A DNA stretch of 64,000 bases from Planctomycetaceae bacterium (GTDB lineage Bacteria; Planctomycetota; Planctomycetia; Pirellulales; Pirellulaceae), in NCBI GenBank assembly GCA_002709045.1, contig PAPJ01000012.1:186001-250000 (forward strand), given 5' to 3'. The translations under genes and the position numbers were made by a program. Numbering within the stretch: position 1 is the first letter of the stretch; every line of letters starts with the position of its first letter. Shown one piece after another: positions 1 to 7,787 of the stretch. Below the pieces are notes generated by a model. That model was not told the DNA's origin. It saw only the letters and a list, made by a program, of their open reading frames with translations, and made no database searches.

Positions 1-61
1 CAGAGATCCAAACGGCTATATCTTCGAAGTAATAGACGAGCAAGGCTATCACCCTGAATAG
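1..61 (+). CDS. VOC/glyoxalase-fold protein, C-terminal fragment
   Basis: Only the last 19 codons and a TAG stop (59-61) lie in the window; the rest is upstream. The peptide reads RDPNGYIFEVIDEQGYHPE. The run D-P-N-G-Y-I-F-E-V is the typical last strand of vicinal-oxygen-chelate proteins (glyoxalase/bleomycin-resistance/dioxygenase superfamily), where the Glu is usually a metal ligand. The substrate cannot be told from this fragment. Confidence 0.6.
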   Translation, partial: RDPNGYIFEVIDEQGYHPE

Positions 62-104
62 GGCCACAGCCTTGTCTCGCGCTTTTACTATTGATCAGTG
101 GGAT

Positions 105-1112
105 TTATTTTTCTTCAGCGCTTTCAACCACCCAGATATTTCGATAACGCACAGGGCAGCCGTGATTCTGGAGAAAGACCGGGCCTGGTGCAGCACCCGC
201 TTTCAAAGGGGCTGCTGTCGTATTGCGTTCACCAGGCAACTGCACTTTGTCGTGAATTTTCACGCCGTTGTGATAACAGGTAATGGAGGGATGCTTGAGA
301 ACCTTTCCACTATCGTCGTATCGGCCAGCAGTGTAATAAATATCATAGGTCTGCCACGTAAGTGGTGGGAATGCCATATTGATAGGTGTTTCTGCCACAC
401 TGTAGATTCCTCCACACTCATTCATTGCACCATGCAGGCCAAAGGAATCCAGCATCTGAAGTTCATAACGTCCCTGTACGTAAATACCTGAATTGCCTCG
501 ACCCTGACCGCGGTCAAGCGGTTGATAAGGAATTCTGAATTCGAGGTGAATATGATGATCCTGAAAGAGGTCCTTACTGGTTGTCCCTTCCATCAACAAA
601 CCATCCTCAGACAACCGACCATTTTTCCAGTTCTCCACATTGGAACCATCGAATAAAACAACTGCTCCCTTAGGTGCCTTCTTGCCAAGTGTTGGACTCT
701 TACGATTAACCTTCTTTAAAGCTGGCCCGCTATTTCCATCAGGATCAAACAAAGCGATGCCCTCTTTTGAAAGAACCGCAGTGCCTTTATCAGATGAAAA
801 TTTAACTTCGCCATTTTCCAATTTGCTATTAGCTCTTACGACCTTCGATTTGTCCCGACCAAAACCATCACCTGGCAGGCCGCCCGGGTAATAAGAAATA
901 GCAAACTCACCGTTACCCAAGGCAATGATCTGTGCCCCCGCTTTGATTGTTTCACCATTTTCTTCCAAGCTGCCTGTATATTCACCTTGCAGAGCGTAAT
1001 CACTATCTACTTTAGCCGGGTCTGTAATCTTGGGACCAGCAGCATCGGCAGTGACGACACTACCAATCAGAAGTGCCACAGCAACCGCTGTTCGCATCAA
1101 TGTATGGTACAT
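105..1112 (-). CDS. Secreted DUF1080 (3-keto-disaccharide hydrolase-like) protein
   Basis: The protein is about 335 residues. I place the start at the ATG at 1112 because it opens a clear signal peptide (MYHTLMRTAVAVALLIGSVV, cleaved after TADA) and has a GGAG ribosome site upstream; the reading frame stays open to 1238 but that extension has no signal-peptide logic. After a beta-rich N-terminal part, residues about 150-330 form a DUF1080 domain: it begins with VVLFDGSNVENW and contains GNSGIYVQGRYELQMLDS and a closing FLQNHG...YRNIWV strand. Family members are concanavalin-like folds often found in planctomycetes, and some act on 3-keto sugars. The protein is probably exported. Its exact substrate is unknown. 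It is divergent from the MoaD/AOR pair. Confidence 0.88.
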   Translation of the reverse strand: MYHTLMRTAVAVALLIGSVVTADAAGPKITDPAKVDSDYALQGEYTGSLEENGETIKAGAQIIALGNGEFAISYYPGGLPGDGFGRDKSKVVRANSKLENGEVKFSSDKGTAVLSKEGIALFDPDGNSGPALKKVNRKSPTLGKKAPKGAVVLFDGSNVENWKNGRLSEDGLLMEGTTSKDLFQDHHIHLEFRIPYQPLDRGQGRGNSGIYVQGRYELQMLDSFGLHGAMNECGGIYSVAETPINMAFPPLTWQTYDIYYTAGRYDDSGKVLKHPSITCYHNGVKIHDKVQLPGERNTTAAPLKAGAAPGPVFLQNHGCPVRYRNIWVVESAEEK

Positions 1113-1267
1113 ATTCTTTGTTCTCCGGAAATTAATCCCTAATAAGAAGGGTCGGGGCTTTGATTTATTGTCGAGTTTCCCTTCTATGTTTAACATGAAG
1201 GAAAGGTATATTTTCGTGCCTACCGCATCATCTTGCAAGCAACCCAGACCACTCGTAATAATTTTCC

Positions 1268-1543
1268 ATGAAGATCAAAATTGAGTATTTCGGCATTCCA
1301 CGACAACGCGTTGGCGTCGCCAGTGAAAGTTATGAGTTTGATGGGGAAGAAACGGGTATTCATGACATTCTTCGTGCAGTGGCTGATAAACATCCGGCTT
1401 TCCAACAGCACTGCATGGATGGTGAGACTATTAATAAGCATATGGTCGTCAATCTTAACGGAAATCAGTTCTTTCAATCTCAGGATGGAGTCACTCGTGA
1501 TGGCGATGCACTATTAATCCTTTCTATGGATGCTGGTGGATAA
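1268..1543 (+). CDS. MoaD/ThiS-family small sulfur-carrier protein
   Basis: This 91-residue protein has the beta-grasp MoaD/ThiS layout: an opening strand (MKIKIEYFGIPRQRVG), a central helix and a C-terminus ending exactly in Gly-Gly (LILSMDAGG). In the family that di-glycine is adenylated by a MoeB-type enzyme and loaded with sulfur for the pterin dithiolene. Its stop codon sits next to or inside the start region of the downstream aldehyde:ferredoxin oxidoreductase gene, so the two are very probably one transcript. This pairing is common for tungsten/molybdenum-bispterin oxidoreductases. The inference is a dedicated sulfur carrier for the AOR cofactor, but it could also be the general MoaD. 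Confidence 0.85.
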   Translation: MKIKIEYFGIPRQRVGVASESYEFDGEETGIHDILRAVADKHPAFQQHCMDGETINKHMVVNLNGNQFFQSQDGVTRDGDALLILSMDAGG

Positions 1544-1544
1544 G

Positions 1545-3329
1545 ATGAGCACACCAAACGGCTACCACCAGCAGTACCTTGAAGTTGATGTCACAACAGG
1601 CAACACAAAATACCATCGACTATCCACAAAACTCCTCAAACAAACCATTGGTGGAAGCGGACTTGGCACGCAGCTGTTGATCGATCACCAGGCCTGGAAG
1701 TATGATCCCCTATCTGCCGAAGCAAGTATTGTTTTTGCCTTTAGTCCCCTTGTGGGCAGCCCATTAACGACCAGCGCCAAATTCGCCGTCGTGAGTCGTA
1801 GTCCTCTAACCGGCAGGATTAATGATTCCCTAGCCAGCAGTACTTTTGCGATTGCCGGAAAACGAACTGGAAACGATGCTCTACTAATCAAAGGCCGTGC
1901 AGCGTCACCGTCTGTTTTGGTTATTAATGAAGATAAGGTTGAACTCCAACCTGCTGACCAGTTGTGGGGCCTTTCGGCCGAAGAAGCAGAGGAAAAGCTA
2001 CGCAAACAATTTGCAAAAGATTACTCCTTTGCCGTGATTGGCCCCGGCGGAGAGCAGCTTGTAAGATACGCCACTATTTCACATAGTGGTCGTCATGCCG
2101 GTCGGGGCGGAAGTGGTGCAATTCTCGGATCCAAAAACATCAAAGCCCTTGCTGTGCGGGGAAAGAAAAGAACAGGTTGGCACAATACAGAAGCATTAAT
2201 CGCTCAAGCCCGTGATCTCTCAAAACGCTCCTTTGGGCCGGCGACTGAAAAATATCGTGAGCTTGGTACGGCGGCAAACCTGCTGGTCTTTAACCGGCTT
2301 AACTGCCTGCCTACGAGGAACTTCCAAAGAGGATCTTTTGAAAACGTGGTCCAACTGTCACCCGAAGCTATGAACGTCGCTCGGGACAAGATGAAAACCA
2401 GTTGTGCGGCCTGTACCATCGGCTGTACTCATGTCTACTCTGTGGCAGTCGACGGCAAAGCATCACGAGCTCGGATAGAATACGAAAATCTATTCGCACT
2501 GGGGCCACTTTGTGAAGTCAGTGACCAGCAGACCGTTCTGCAGGCATCTCAATTATGCGACTATTACGGTCTTGATACGATCAGTACTGGCGGAACGATT
2601 GCTTTTGCCATGGAGTGTGCTGAAAAAGGATTTCTGGATGAACCATGGCTGAACTTTGGCGACGGCGATGCTCTTCTTAAAGCAATCCATCTGATCGGTC
2701 AGAACAAAGGACTTGGTAAGAAACTGGCAAAAGGAAGTCGTGCTTTAGCGAATGAACTTGGCAAAAATACGATTGCCTTCGCGCCCCAGGTAAAAGGTCT
2801 GGAGCTTCCCGGCTATGAACCACGAGCGTTACAGACGATGGCTCTAGGGTTTGCGGTGGGATCTCGTGGAGCAGATCACAATCGCAGTGGGGCTTACGAA
2901 GTTGACTTTTCAGAAGACGTGGATCGTCGAAACGCTGGTACCAGTCAAGCACGCCTGGCCGTTGAAACTGAAGATAAAGCCGCCATTATGGATTCTCTGA
3001 TCCTCTGCAAGTTTTTACGAGGCGTTTTCGAAGACTACTTTGCAGAATGCGTCCTCCTGCTCAATCTGATTACCGGATGGACACTCGAATCCAAAGACTT
3101 AATCGCAACCGCTAAAACCATCGTGGATGCAAAGAAGCAGTTTAACATCCTTAGTGGATGGTCCCCGGAAGAAGATACATTACCCGAGAGGATGTTAACT
3201 TCTGCTTTGGAGGATGATGAGCAAGCAAGTCTAAACCGTGAAACACTCGAGGCACTTGTTAAGGCCTACAATTTGGAGCGGGGATGGGACGAGGCCGGTT
3301 TTCTGCAAACAACCTCAACAGGAGTTTAG
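1545..3329 (+). CDS. Aldehyde:ferredoxin oxidoreductase family protein
   Basis: The 594-residue protein is the usual length for AOR. The N-terminal domain carries the cofactor-binding signatures TGRINDSLASSTF and GRGGSGAILGSKNIKALAV. A Cys-x2-Cys-x3-Cys motif (CAACTIGC, Cys287/290/294) and a late Cys488 in LILCKFL reproduce the four [4Fe-4S] ligands known from the Pyrococcus enzyme in both spacing and position. Family members oxidise aldehydes to acids with a tungsten or molybdenum bis-pyranopterin and pass electrons to ferredoxin. I chose the ATG at 1545, one base after the MoaD stop; an in-frame ATG at 1530 would give a 14-base overlap. The last 15 bases overlap the convergent hydrolase gene. 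The true substrate and metal cannot be read from the sequence. Confidence 0.92.
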   Translation: MSTPNGYHQQYLEVDVTTGNTKYHRLSTKLLKQTIGGSGLGTQLLIDHQAWKYDPLSAEASIVFAFSPLVGSPLTTSAKFAVVSRSPLTGRINDSLASSTFAIAGKRTGNDALLIKGRAASPSVLVINEDKVELQPADQLWGLSAEEAEEKLRKQFAKDYSFAVIGPGGEQLVRYATISHSGRHAGRGGSGAILGSKNIKALAVRGKKRTGWHNTEALIAQARDLSKRSFGPATEKYRELGTAANLLVFNRLNCLPTRNFQRGSFENVVQLSPEAMNVARDKMKTSCAACTIGCTHVYSVAVDGKASRARIEYENLFALGPLCEVSDQQTVLQASQLCDYYGLDTISTGGTIAFAMECAEKGFLDEPWLNFGDGDALLKAIHLIGQNKGLGKKLAKGSRALANELGKNTIAFAPQVKGLELPGYEPRALQTMALGFAVGSRGADHNRSGAYEVDFSEDVDRRNAGTSQARLAVETEDKAAIMDSLILCKFLRGVFEDYFAECVLLLNLITGWTLESKDLIATAKTIVDAKKQFNILSGWSPEEDTLPERMLTSALEDDEQASLNRETLEALVKAYNLERGWDEAGFLQTTSTGV

Positions 3330-3944
3330 AAAAACAACTAACGCCTGTACCGCCTGTTCTAAATTATCTTCGAGCGATAAGCCCGATGCCTTTCTGGGTT
3401 TAAAACTGTGATCTCCGTCGGTTAACCAGACATTCTTAATACAACGGGGAATCTGCATTCGCCTTACCTCCTCTTTATTACCAAACATATCACGCTCACC
3501 CTGGATAATTACTGCCGGTACCTTAATGGAACTGAAGTGCTCCGTGCGTAGTTTTTCAGGTTTACCCGGAGGATGAAATGGATAACCCAGACAAACCAAA
3601 GCTGCGATGGGTTCTAGATGTGTGGCCATCGAAGCGATACGACCACCCATCGACTTGCCCCCAATAGCTAACCGCTGTTTATTATTCATCTGCGTAGCAG
3701 CGTCTGCGATAACTTCTTCCCATGCCGCCAAAAGTTTTTTTGCCGAATCTGGTGGACGGCGTTTGTCTTCCCGAACCGCACGTTCCATATAAGGAAAATT
3801 GAAACGACCAACACAAATACCCTGGCTGGCGATGGATTCAGCCATGTGCTGCATAAACGGGGAATCCATCCCGGCACCCGCTCCATGCGCCAACAGCAAC
3901 ATCCAGTCCGCAGACTTAGGCCCATCCCATTGTACTGACGGCAT
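3315..3944 (-). CDS. Alpha/beta hydrolase of the KANL3/Tex30 type
   Basis: This 209-residue single-domain hydrolase shows an oxyanion-loop motif (LLAHGAGAGMDSPFM), the nucleophile elbow GGKSMGGR with Ser98, an acid in QGERDMFG and a catalytic His in DGDHSF. This layout matches the dienelactone-hydrolase-like KANL3/Tex30 family, whose bacterial substrates are unknown. No signal peptide is visible, so it is probably cytoplasmic. It starts five bases after the stop of the WD40-cytochrome gene and is the last gene of that operon. Its 3' end overlaps the AOR gene tail to tail. Confidence 0.85.
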   Translation of the reverse strand: MPSVQWDGPKSADWMLLLAHGAGAGMDSPFMQHMAESIASQGICVGRFNFPYMERAVREDKRRPPDSAKKLLAAWEEVIADAATQMNNKQRLAIGGKSMGGRIASMATHLEPIAALVCLGYPFHPPGKPEKLRTEHFSSIKVPAVIIQGERDMFGNKEEVRRMQIPRCIKNVWLTDGDHSFKPRKASGLSLEDNLEQAVQALVVFLNSC

Positions 3945-3949
3945 GCTTA

Positions 3950-5281
3950 CTACTTCACACCGGGGGCCGCGACGAATGTAAGAACTTCCGCACCATCTTC
4001 CGCATTCCAGATTTTTACAGCTCCATCAAAAGCTCCGCCGGCAATACGCTTCGTGGCTTCATGGAACGCCGATGACAATGTCCAGTCGGCATGTCCAGCA
4101 TAGTTACGAATCTCTTTCTGAGTTGCCGCATCAATCTGACGAATCGTTTTATCGGCCGATGATGTGGTAATCACACCACCGATTTTTTCCAATTTGTAAA
4201 CTTCGCCTCCCTGAGCAAGTTCGCCGGCTTTCTTTCCATCTGCGGAATTCCACCAGTGAACTTTGTTATCACCACCGGCACTGTAGATATGATTATTGTC
4301 AGGATGAAAAGCGACACCTTTGACCGGATTATTATGACCGCTATAAGTCACCAGCAGTTCTCCAGTTTCAACGTCAAACAATTTTGCCGTTTTGTCACGC
4401 GATGCGGAGGCCAAACGTTTTCCTTCATTGTCCCAGGCGATTGCCATAATCCAATCCGAATGACTGGAAATCGTACGGACAAGGTTACCGGCTGGGAATT
4501 CATAAATACGAATGCTACTATCCGCACCAGCGACCGCTAAATGATCGCCAGTTAAATTAAATTGTGCATCCAGCACCACATCCGATGTCGTTCCCAAAAC
4601 CGAAACTAAATCGCCTGTTGCCGCACTGAAGATACGAGCTTCTCCTAGCCGTCCTGGAGCTCCGCCTGCGGCCACTAAATGCTGGCCGTCATTACTAAAA
4701 CGAAGTGCAAAGGTGCGTTGACCAACATTTTGAATTCGTTTTATCATAGCTCCATCTGCTGTATTCCACAGAACCACTTCGTGATAACCGCCGGTGACAA
4801 CCTGACTACCGTCCGGACTGAATGTCACGGCAGTAATCGGAACACTTCTAGGGTAAGTTTCCGGCGGTGCGGGATGAGTGGGGGCAGGTACAATCGTGGC
4901 AAGTGCCGCTTGCGGATCTTCAGCATCATATTTAGCACCCTGGGTAATCCAATTTTCAATCAGTGCCGTTTCCTGAGCCGACAACGGCTGACCTTCAAGA
5001 GGCATTCTTTCAAATTCATCTTCTGATTTGATCCGTCGCAATGATTCGCTCTCATCATGGTTACCGGCTGTAATAGCCGCCAATTCGGAATCACCTTCCC
5101 GCAAAAATCGTTCAAAAGTATCAACTCGATATCCGCCTTCGGCCTTTTTGGGACCGTGGCAGGCAAGGCAGTTATTAATCAGTATCGGAGCAATATCCGC
5201 TCTAAAACTAACTGCATCCTGAGCCTTCACCGTGGAGGCCAGCAATAAAGCAACGCAAAAAGTATGAAATATTCTGCTCAT
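3950..5281 (-). CDS. WD40-repeat protein with N-terminal planctomycete cytochrome c domain
   Basis: The 443-residue protein begins with a signal peptide (MSRIFHTFCVALLLASTVKA). Next comes a short cytochrome-like module with one CxxCH heme site (NNCLACHGPKKAEGGYRVDT) that matches the PSCyt1 domain of planctomycetes. From about residue 145 onward there are WD40 blades with typical endings such as DKTAKLFDVETG, DNKVHWWNSADG and DGAVKIWNAEDG, enough for one propeller. It should be exported and heme-bearing. It lies 26 bases downstream of the DUF1549/1553 gene, in the same operon. The propeller suggests a protein-protein scaffold, but no partner is shown. Confidence 0.9.
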   Translation of the reverse strand: MSRIFHTFCVALLLASTVKAQDAVSFRADIAPILINNCLACHGPKKAEGGYRVDTFERFLREGDSELAAITAGNHDESESLRRIKSEDEFERMPLEGQPLSAQETALIENWITQGAKYDAEDPQAALATIVPAPTHPAPPETYPRSVPITAVTFSPDGSQVVTGGYHEVVLWNTADGAMIKRIQNVGQRTFALRFSNDGQHLVAAGGAPGRLGEARIFSAATGDLVSVLGTTSDVVLDAQFNLTGDHLAVAGADSSIRIYEFPAGNLVRTISSHSDWIMAIAWDNEGKRLASASRDKTAKLFDVETGELLVTYSGHNNPVKGVAFHPDNNHIYSAGGDNKVHWWNSADGKKAGELAQGGEVYKLEKIGGVITTSSADKTIRQIDAATQKEIRNYAGHADWTLSSAFHEATKRIAGGAFDGAVKIWNAEDGAEVLTFVAAPGVK

Positions 5282-5307
5282 TAGTCTGCCGTTACTTTCG
5301 ATGATTA

Positions 5308-7767
5308 TTAATGCTGGAAGAGAAATTCATTGGTGTTAAGAATCGCCCAACAAATATCCTCTAAAGCTTCCACTCGATTTTCTTTGGAAGCGATATGATC
5401 CAAGCTGGCTTTCAATTCGGTCTCACTTGGATTTCGGCATACCGCCAGGTTATACAAGAGAGTGATAATCTGAGTATTGTCTTTACCGTCTGTAATAGAC
5501 TTGCGGAAGGAATTAGTTTCACTTTTCAGCTTATTGTAAATAAGTGGACCATTGAAAAACTGAATCGCCATACTCAAATTTGATTCGTTCGTTCGCTCGC
5601 AAGCACAAACTGTCTGCCGTTCAGGCTGACCAAAAATCTTAAGGAATTCGTTATTTACCAAATCCGGCGCCGGTAAATGAGTCGCCTTGGTTCCGGCTGG
5701 TAACCCGCTGAATGTTTCAGCAACCTGAGTCACGTGACAAATAGCATCCAGCAATTGCTCAGCTGATAATAATCGTGGCTGATAATGAGAGAAATACTTT
5801 GTATCATCTTCATTAAAGTTATTTGGCTGATAGCTGGTTTGATAGGTACGACTCTTAAGAATCGTGGCGAGGATTTTTTTACGATCGTAACCATTCTCAA
5901 CAAAATCTTTGGCTAGCTGATCAAGCAGGACTGCATTGCTTGGCGGGTTAGTGTCACGAAAGTCGTCAGCTGGTTCTACAATTCCCCGACCAAACACCTG
6001 GCTCCAAATTCGATTCACTTCGATCTTGGCAAAGAAGGGATTGTCCGGTTGGGTTAACCAACTGGCAAAGTCCAAACGACGGTCGAATTCATTTGGGTTT
6101 TCAATGTCGCCCTGGCCTGGTACCCAGGGTTTCATTTGTTGTTGCGTTCGAGGTTGTGTCACTTCACCACTTTGCGAAACATAAATGAACATCTCATTAG
6201 TCCGCTTCGTATTCGCTCGTTGTACACGATTGAAAAAAGCAGCCATGCCATAATAATTATCCTGAGTCCATCGTTCAAATGGATGATTATGACATTTAGC
6301 ACACTGTAGGCGAGCTCCCAGGAACACCTGAGAAATTGTCTCCACACAGTCATTCATGTCTTTGGATGTACGGTAGAAGTTGGCGGCCGGATTACTAAAT
6401 GTACTGCCTGTCGCGGTTAACAATTCTGTCGCAAACTCGTCATATGGCTGATTATCACGAAAAGATCGTTCAACCCAGCGGTAATACTTATAAACACCTT
6501 CGTTTGTTACCTGGCCACTCGTTAAGCGAAGCAGATCACCCCATTTGAGTGCCCAGAATTTTGAATACTCTGGACGCTCTAACAAGGTATCCACGATTTT
6601 ATCGCGTTTGGCCGGATCTTGATTGGCAGCAAAAGCTGTTACTTCTTCAAGCGAAGGAAGAATACCAATCACGTCAAGATAGACACGACGAATAAACTCT
6701 TCGTCAGTACACAAGGCAGATGGAAGATATTTTAGCTGTTTGAGTTTTCCATCTACAGCAACATCTATATAGTTATTCACTTTAGCGTCGTTCCAGACGA
6801 AATTCTCAACATCTTCAATAAACGTAATGAAGCTGGACTCAATGAATTCCAAATAACGAACAACAACGGCCACTTCACCTCGCTTTAGCCCTTTGACAAG
6901 TCCGTTACGATCGACATCGGCAACTTCAACGTCAGAGCTGGAGTAGACGGCCAAGGGTGTTACATCTCGTAGGCTTCCGTCTGAGTAATGAGCCCAAACA
7001 CTTAGCTGCTGCTGAACAGCCGGTTTCTTGAGCACGCGTCCTGATTTTGGATAAACTTCGATTTTCACGGGGCGGGCAACATCGGCAGCGTCCATCTTGC
7101 AACCTTCCTCAATCCAGTCCCGAATCACTGCATAAGCAGGGTCATCGACACGAATCTGTCGGCCACCACCATGTGCCACCTTCATCAATGGCTTAAGCAA
7201 CAGCAAGCTATTATCAGGGTCAAGACTATTGGTTCGTCGGCCAAAATCTTCACGAATTAAAGTCAATTCATCCAGCTTGGGATCAAATGCCCGTAGTGAT
7301 AATCGGAAACCCCCTTTACCACTGGGTGACCCATGACAAGCACCAGCATTACATGAGTTCTTACTAAGAGCGGCAAGCGTATCATAAAGAAAGGAAACAG
7401 GCTGAGGCTGCTGCTGATTGGTAACAACAACTTTGACTGTCGCCGTCTTATCTTCAAACTCAACATTCAGCGTTCCTTGTCCATCAGCTTGCGGGTAAGC
7501 AACCATTCCTTGAACCGTCACGATTTCAGCATTAGCCGTTGTGATCGTCGCTACTCGAGTGAGATCCTGAATTGAACCATCCACATAATGGCCGGTTACA
7601 ATCAACTGGGCCTGTTCGCGAACACCTGCCAACTGCAATTCGGCCGGATAGACTTCAATACGGTCAAGCTGAGCATCAGCGGCCAGTAACTTATTGCCGG
7701 AAAAACCGCTCAGCAGCATACCTGTAATCATCAGTACGCATGTAGTTCGTAGTTTACATAATTGCAT
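5308..7767 (-). CDS. DUF1549/DUF1553 protein with Ig-like (Big2) domains and heme motif
   Basis: The 819-residue exported protein has a signal peptide ending near LLAADA, with an AAGGA ribosome site ahead of its ATG. Two bacterial Ig-like (Big2-type) repeats follow (around RIEVYPAELQLAGV and KIEVYPKSGRVLKKP). Between them is a planctomycete cytochrome-type motif, SCNAGACHGSPSGKGGFRLS. The DUF1549 domain is recognised by the RRVYLDVIGILPS motif and CAKCHNHPFERW; the C-terminal DUF1553 domain has RIWSQVFGRGIVEP and a closing LNTNEFLFQH. These families are greatly expanded in planctomycetes and have no settled enzymatic role. The gene lies 20 bases after the PPC-domain gene and before the WD40-cytochrome gene. 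Confidence 0.92.
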   Translation of the reverse strand: MQLCKLRTTCVLMITGMLLSGFSGNKLLAADAQLDRIEVYPAELQLAGVREQAQLIVTGHYVDGSIQDLTRVATITTANAEIVTVQGMVAYPQADGQGTLNVEFEDKTATVKVVVTNQQQPQPVSFLYDTLAALSKNSCNAGACHGSPSGKGGFRLSLRAFDPKLDELTLIREDFGRRTNSLDPDNSLLLLKPLMKVAHGGGRQIRVDDPAYAVIRDWIEEGCKMDAADVARPVKIEVYPKSGRVLKKPAVQQQLSVWAHYSDGSLRDVTPLAVYSSSDVEVADVDRNGLVKGLKRGEVAVVVRYLEFIESSFITFIEDVENFVWNDAKVNNYIDVAVDGKLKQLKYLPSALCTDEEFIRRVYLDVIGILPSLEEVTAFAANQDPAKRDKIVDTLLERPEYSKFWALKWGDLLRLTSGQVTNEGVYKYYRWVERSFRDNQPYDEFATELLTATGSTFSNPAANFYRTSKDMNDCVETISQVFLGARLQCAKCHNHPFERWTQDNYYGMAAFFNRVQRANTKRTNEMFIYVSQSGEVTQPRTQQQMKPWVPGQGDIENPNEFDRRLDFASWLTQPDNPFFAKIEVNRIWSQVFGRGIVEPADDFRDTNPPSNAVLLDQLAKDFVENGYDRKKILATILKSRTYQTSYQPNNFNEDDTKYFSHYQPRLLSAEQLLDAICHVTQVAETFSGLPAGTKATHLPAPDLVNNEFLKIFGQPERQTVCACERTNESNLSMAIQFFNGPLIYNKLKSETNSFRKSITDGKDNTQIITLLYNLAVCRNPSETELKASLDHIASKENRVEALEDICWAILNTNEFLFQH

Positions 7768-7787
7768 TTCTGCTTTTCCTTCAAAAA

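Noticed and set aside
1685..2005. Open frame antisense to the aldehyde:ferredoxin oxidoreductase gene
   Set aside because: It lies wholly inside a gene with complete family signatures, has no ribosome site and shows no recognisable protein. It is a shadow frame.
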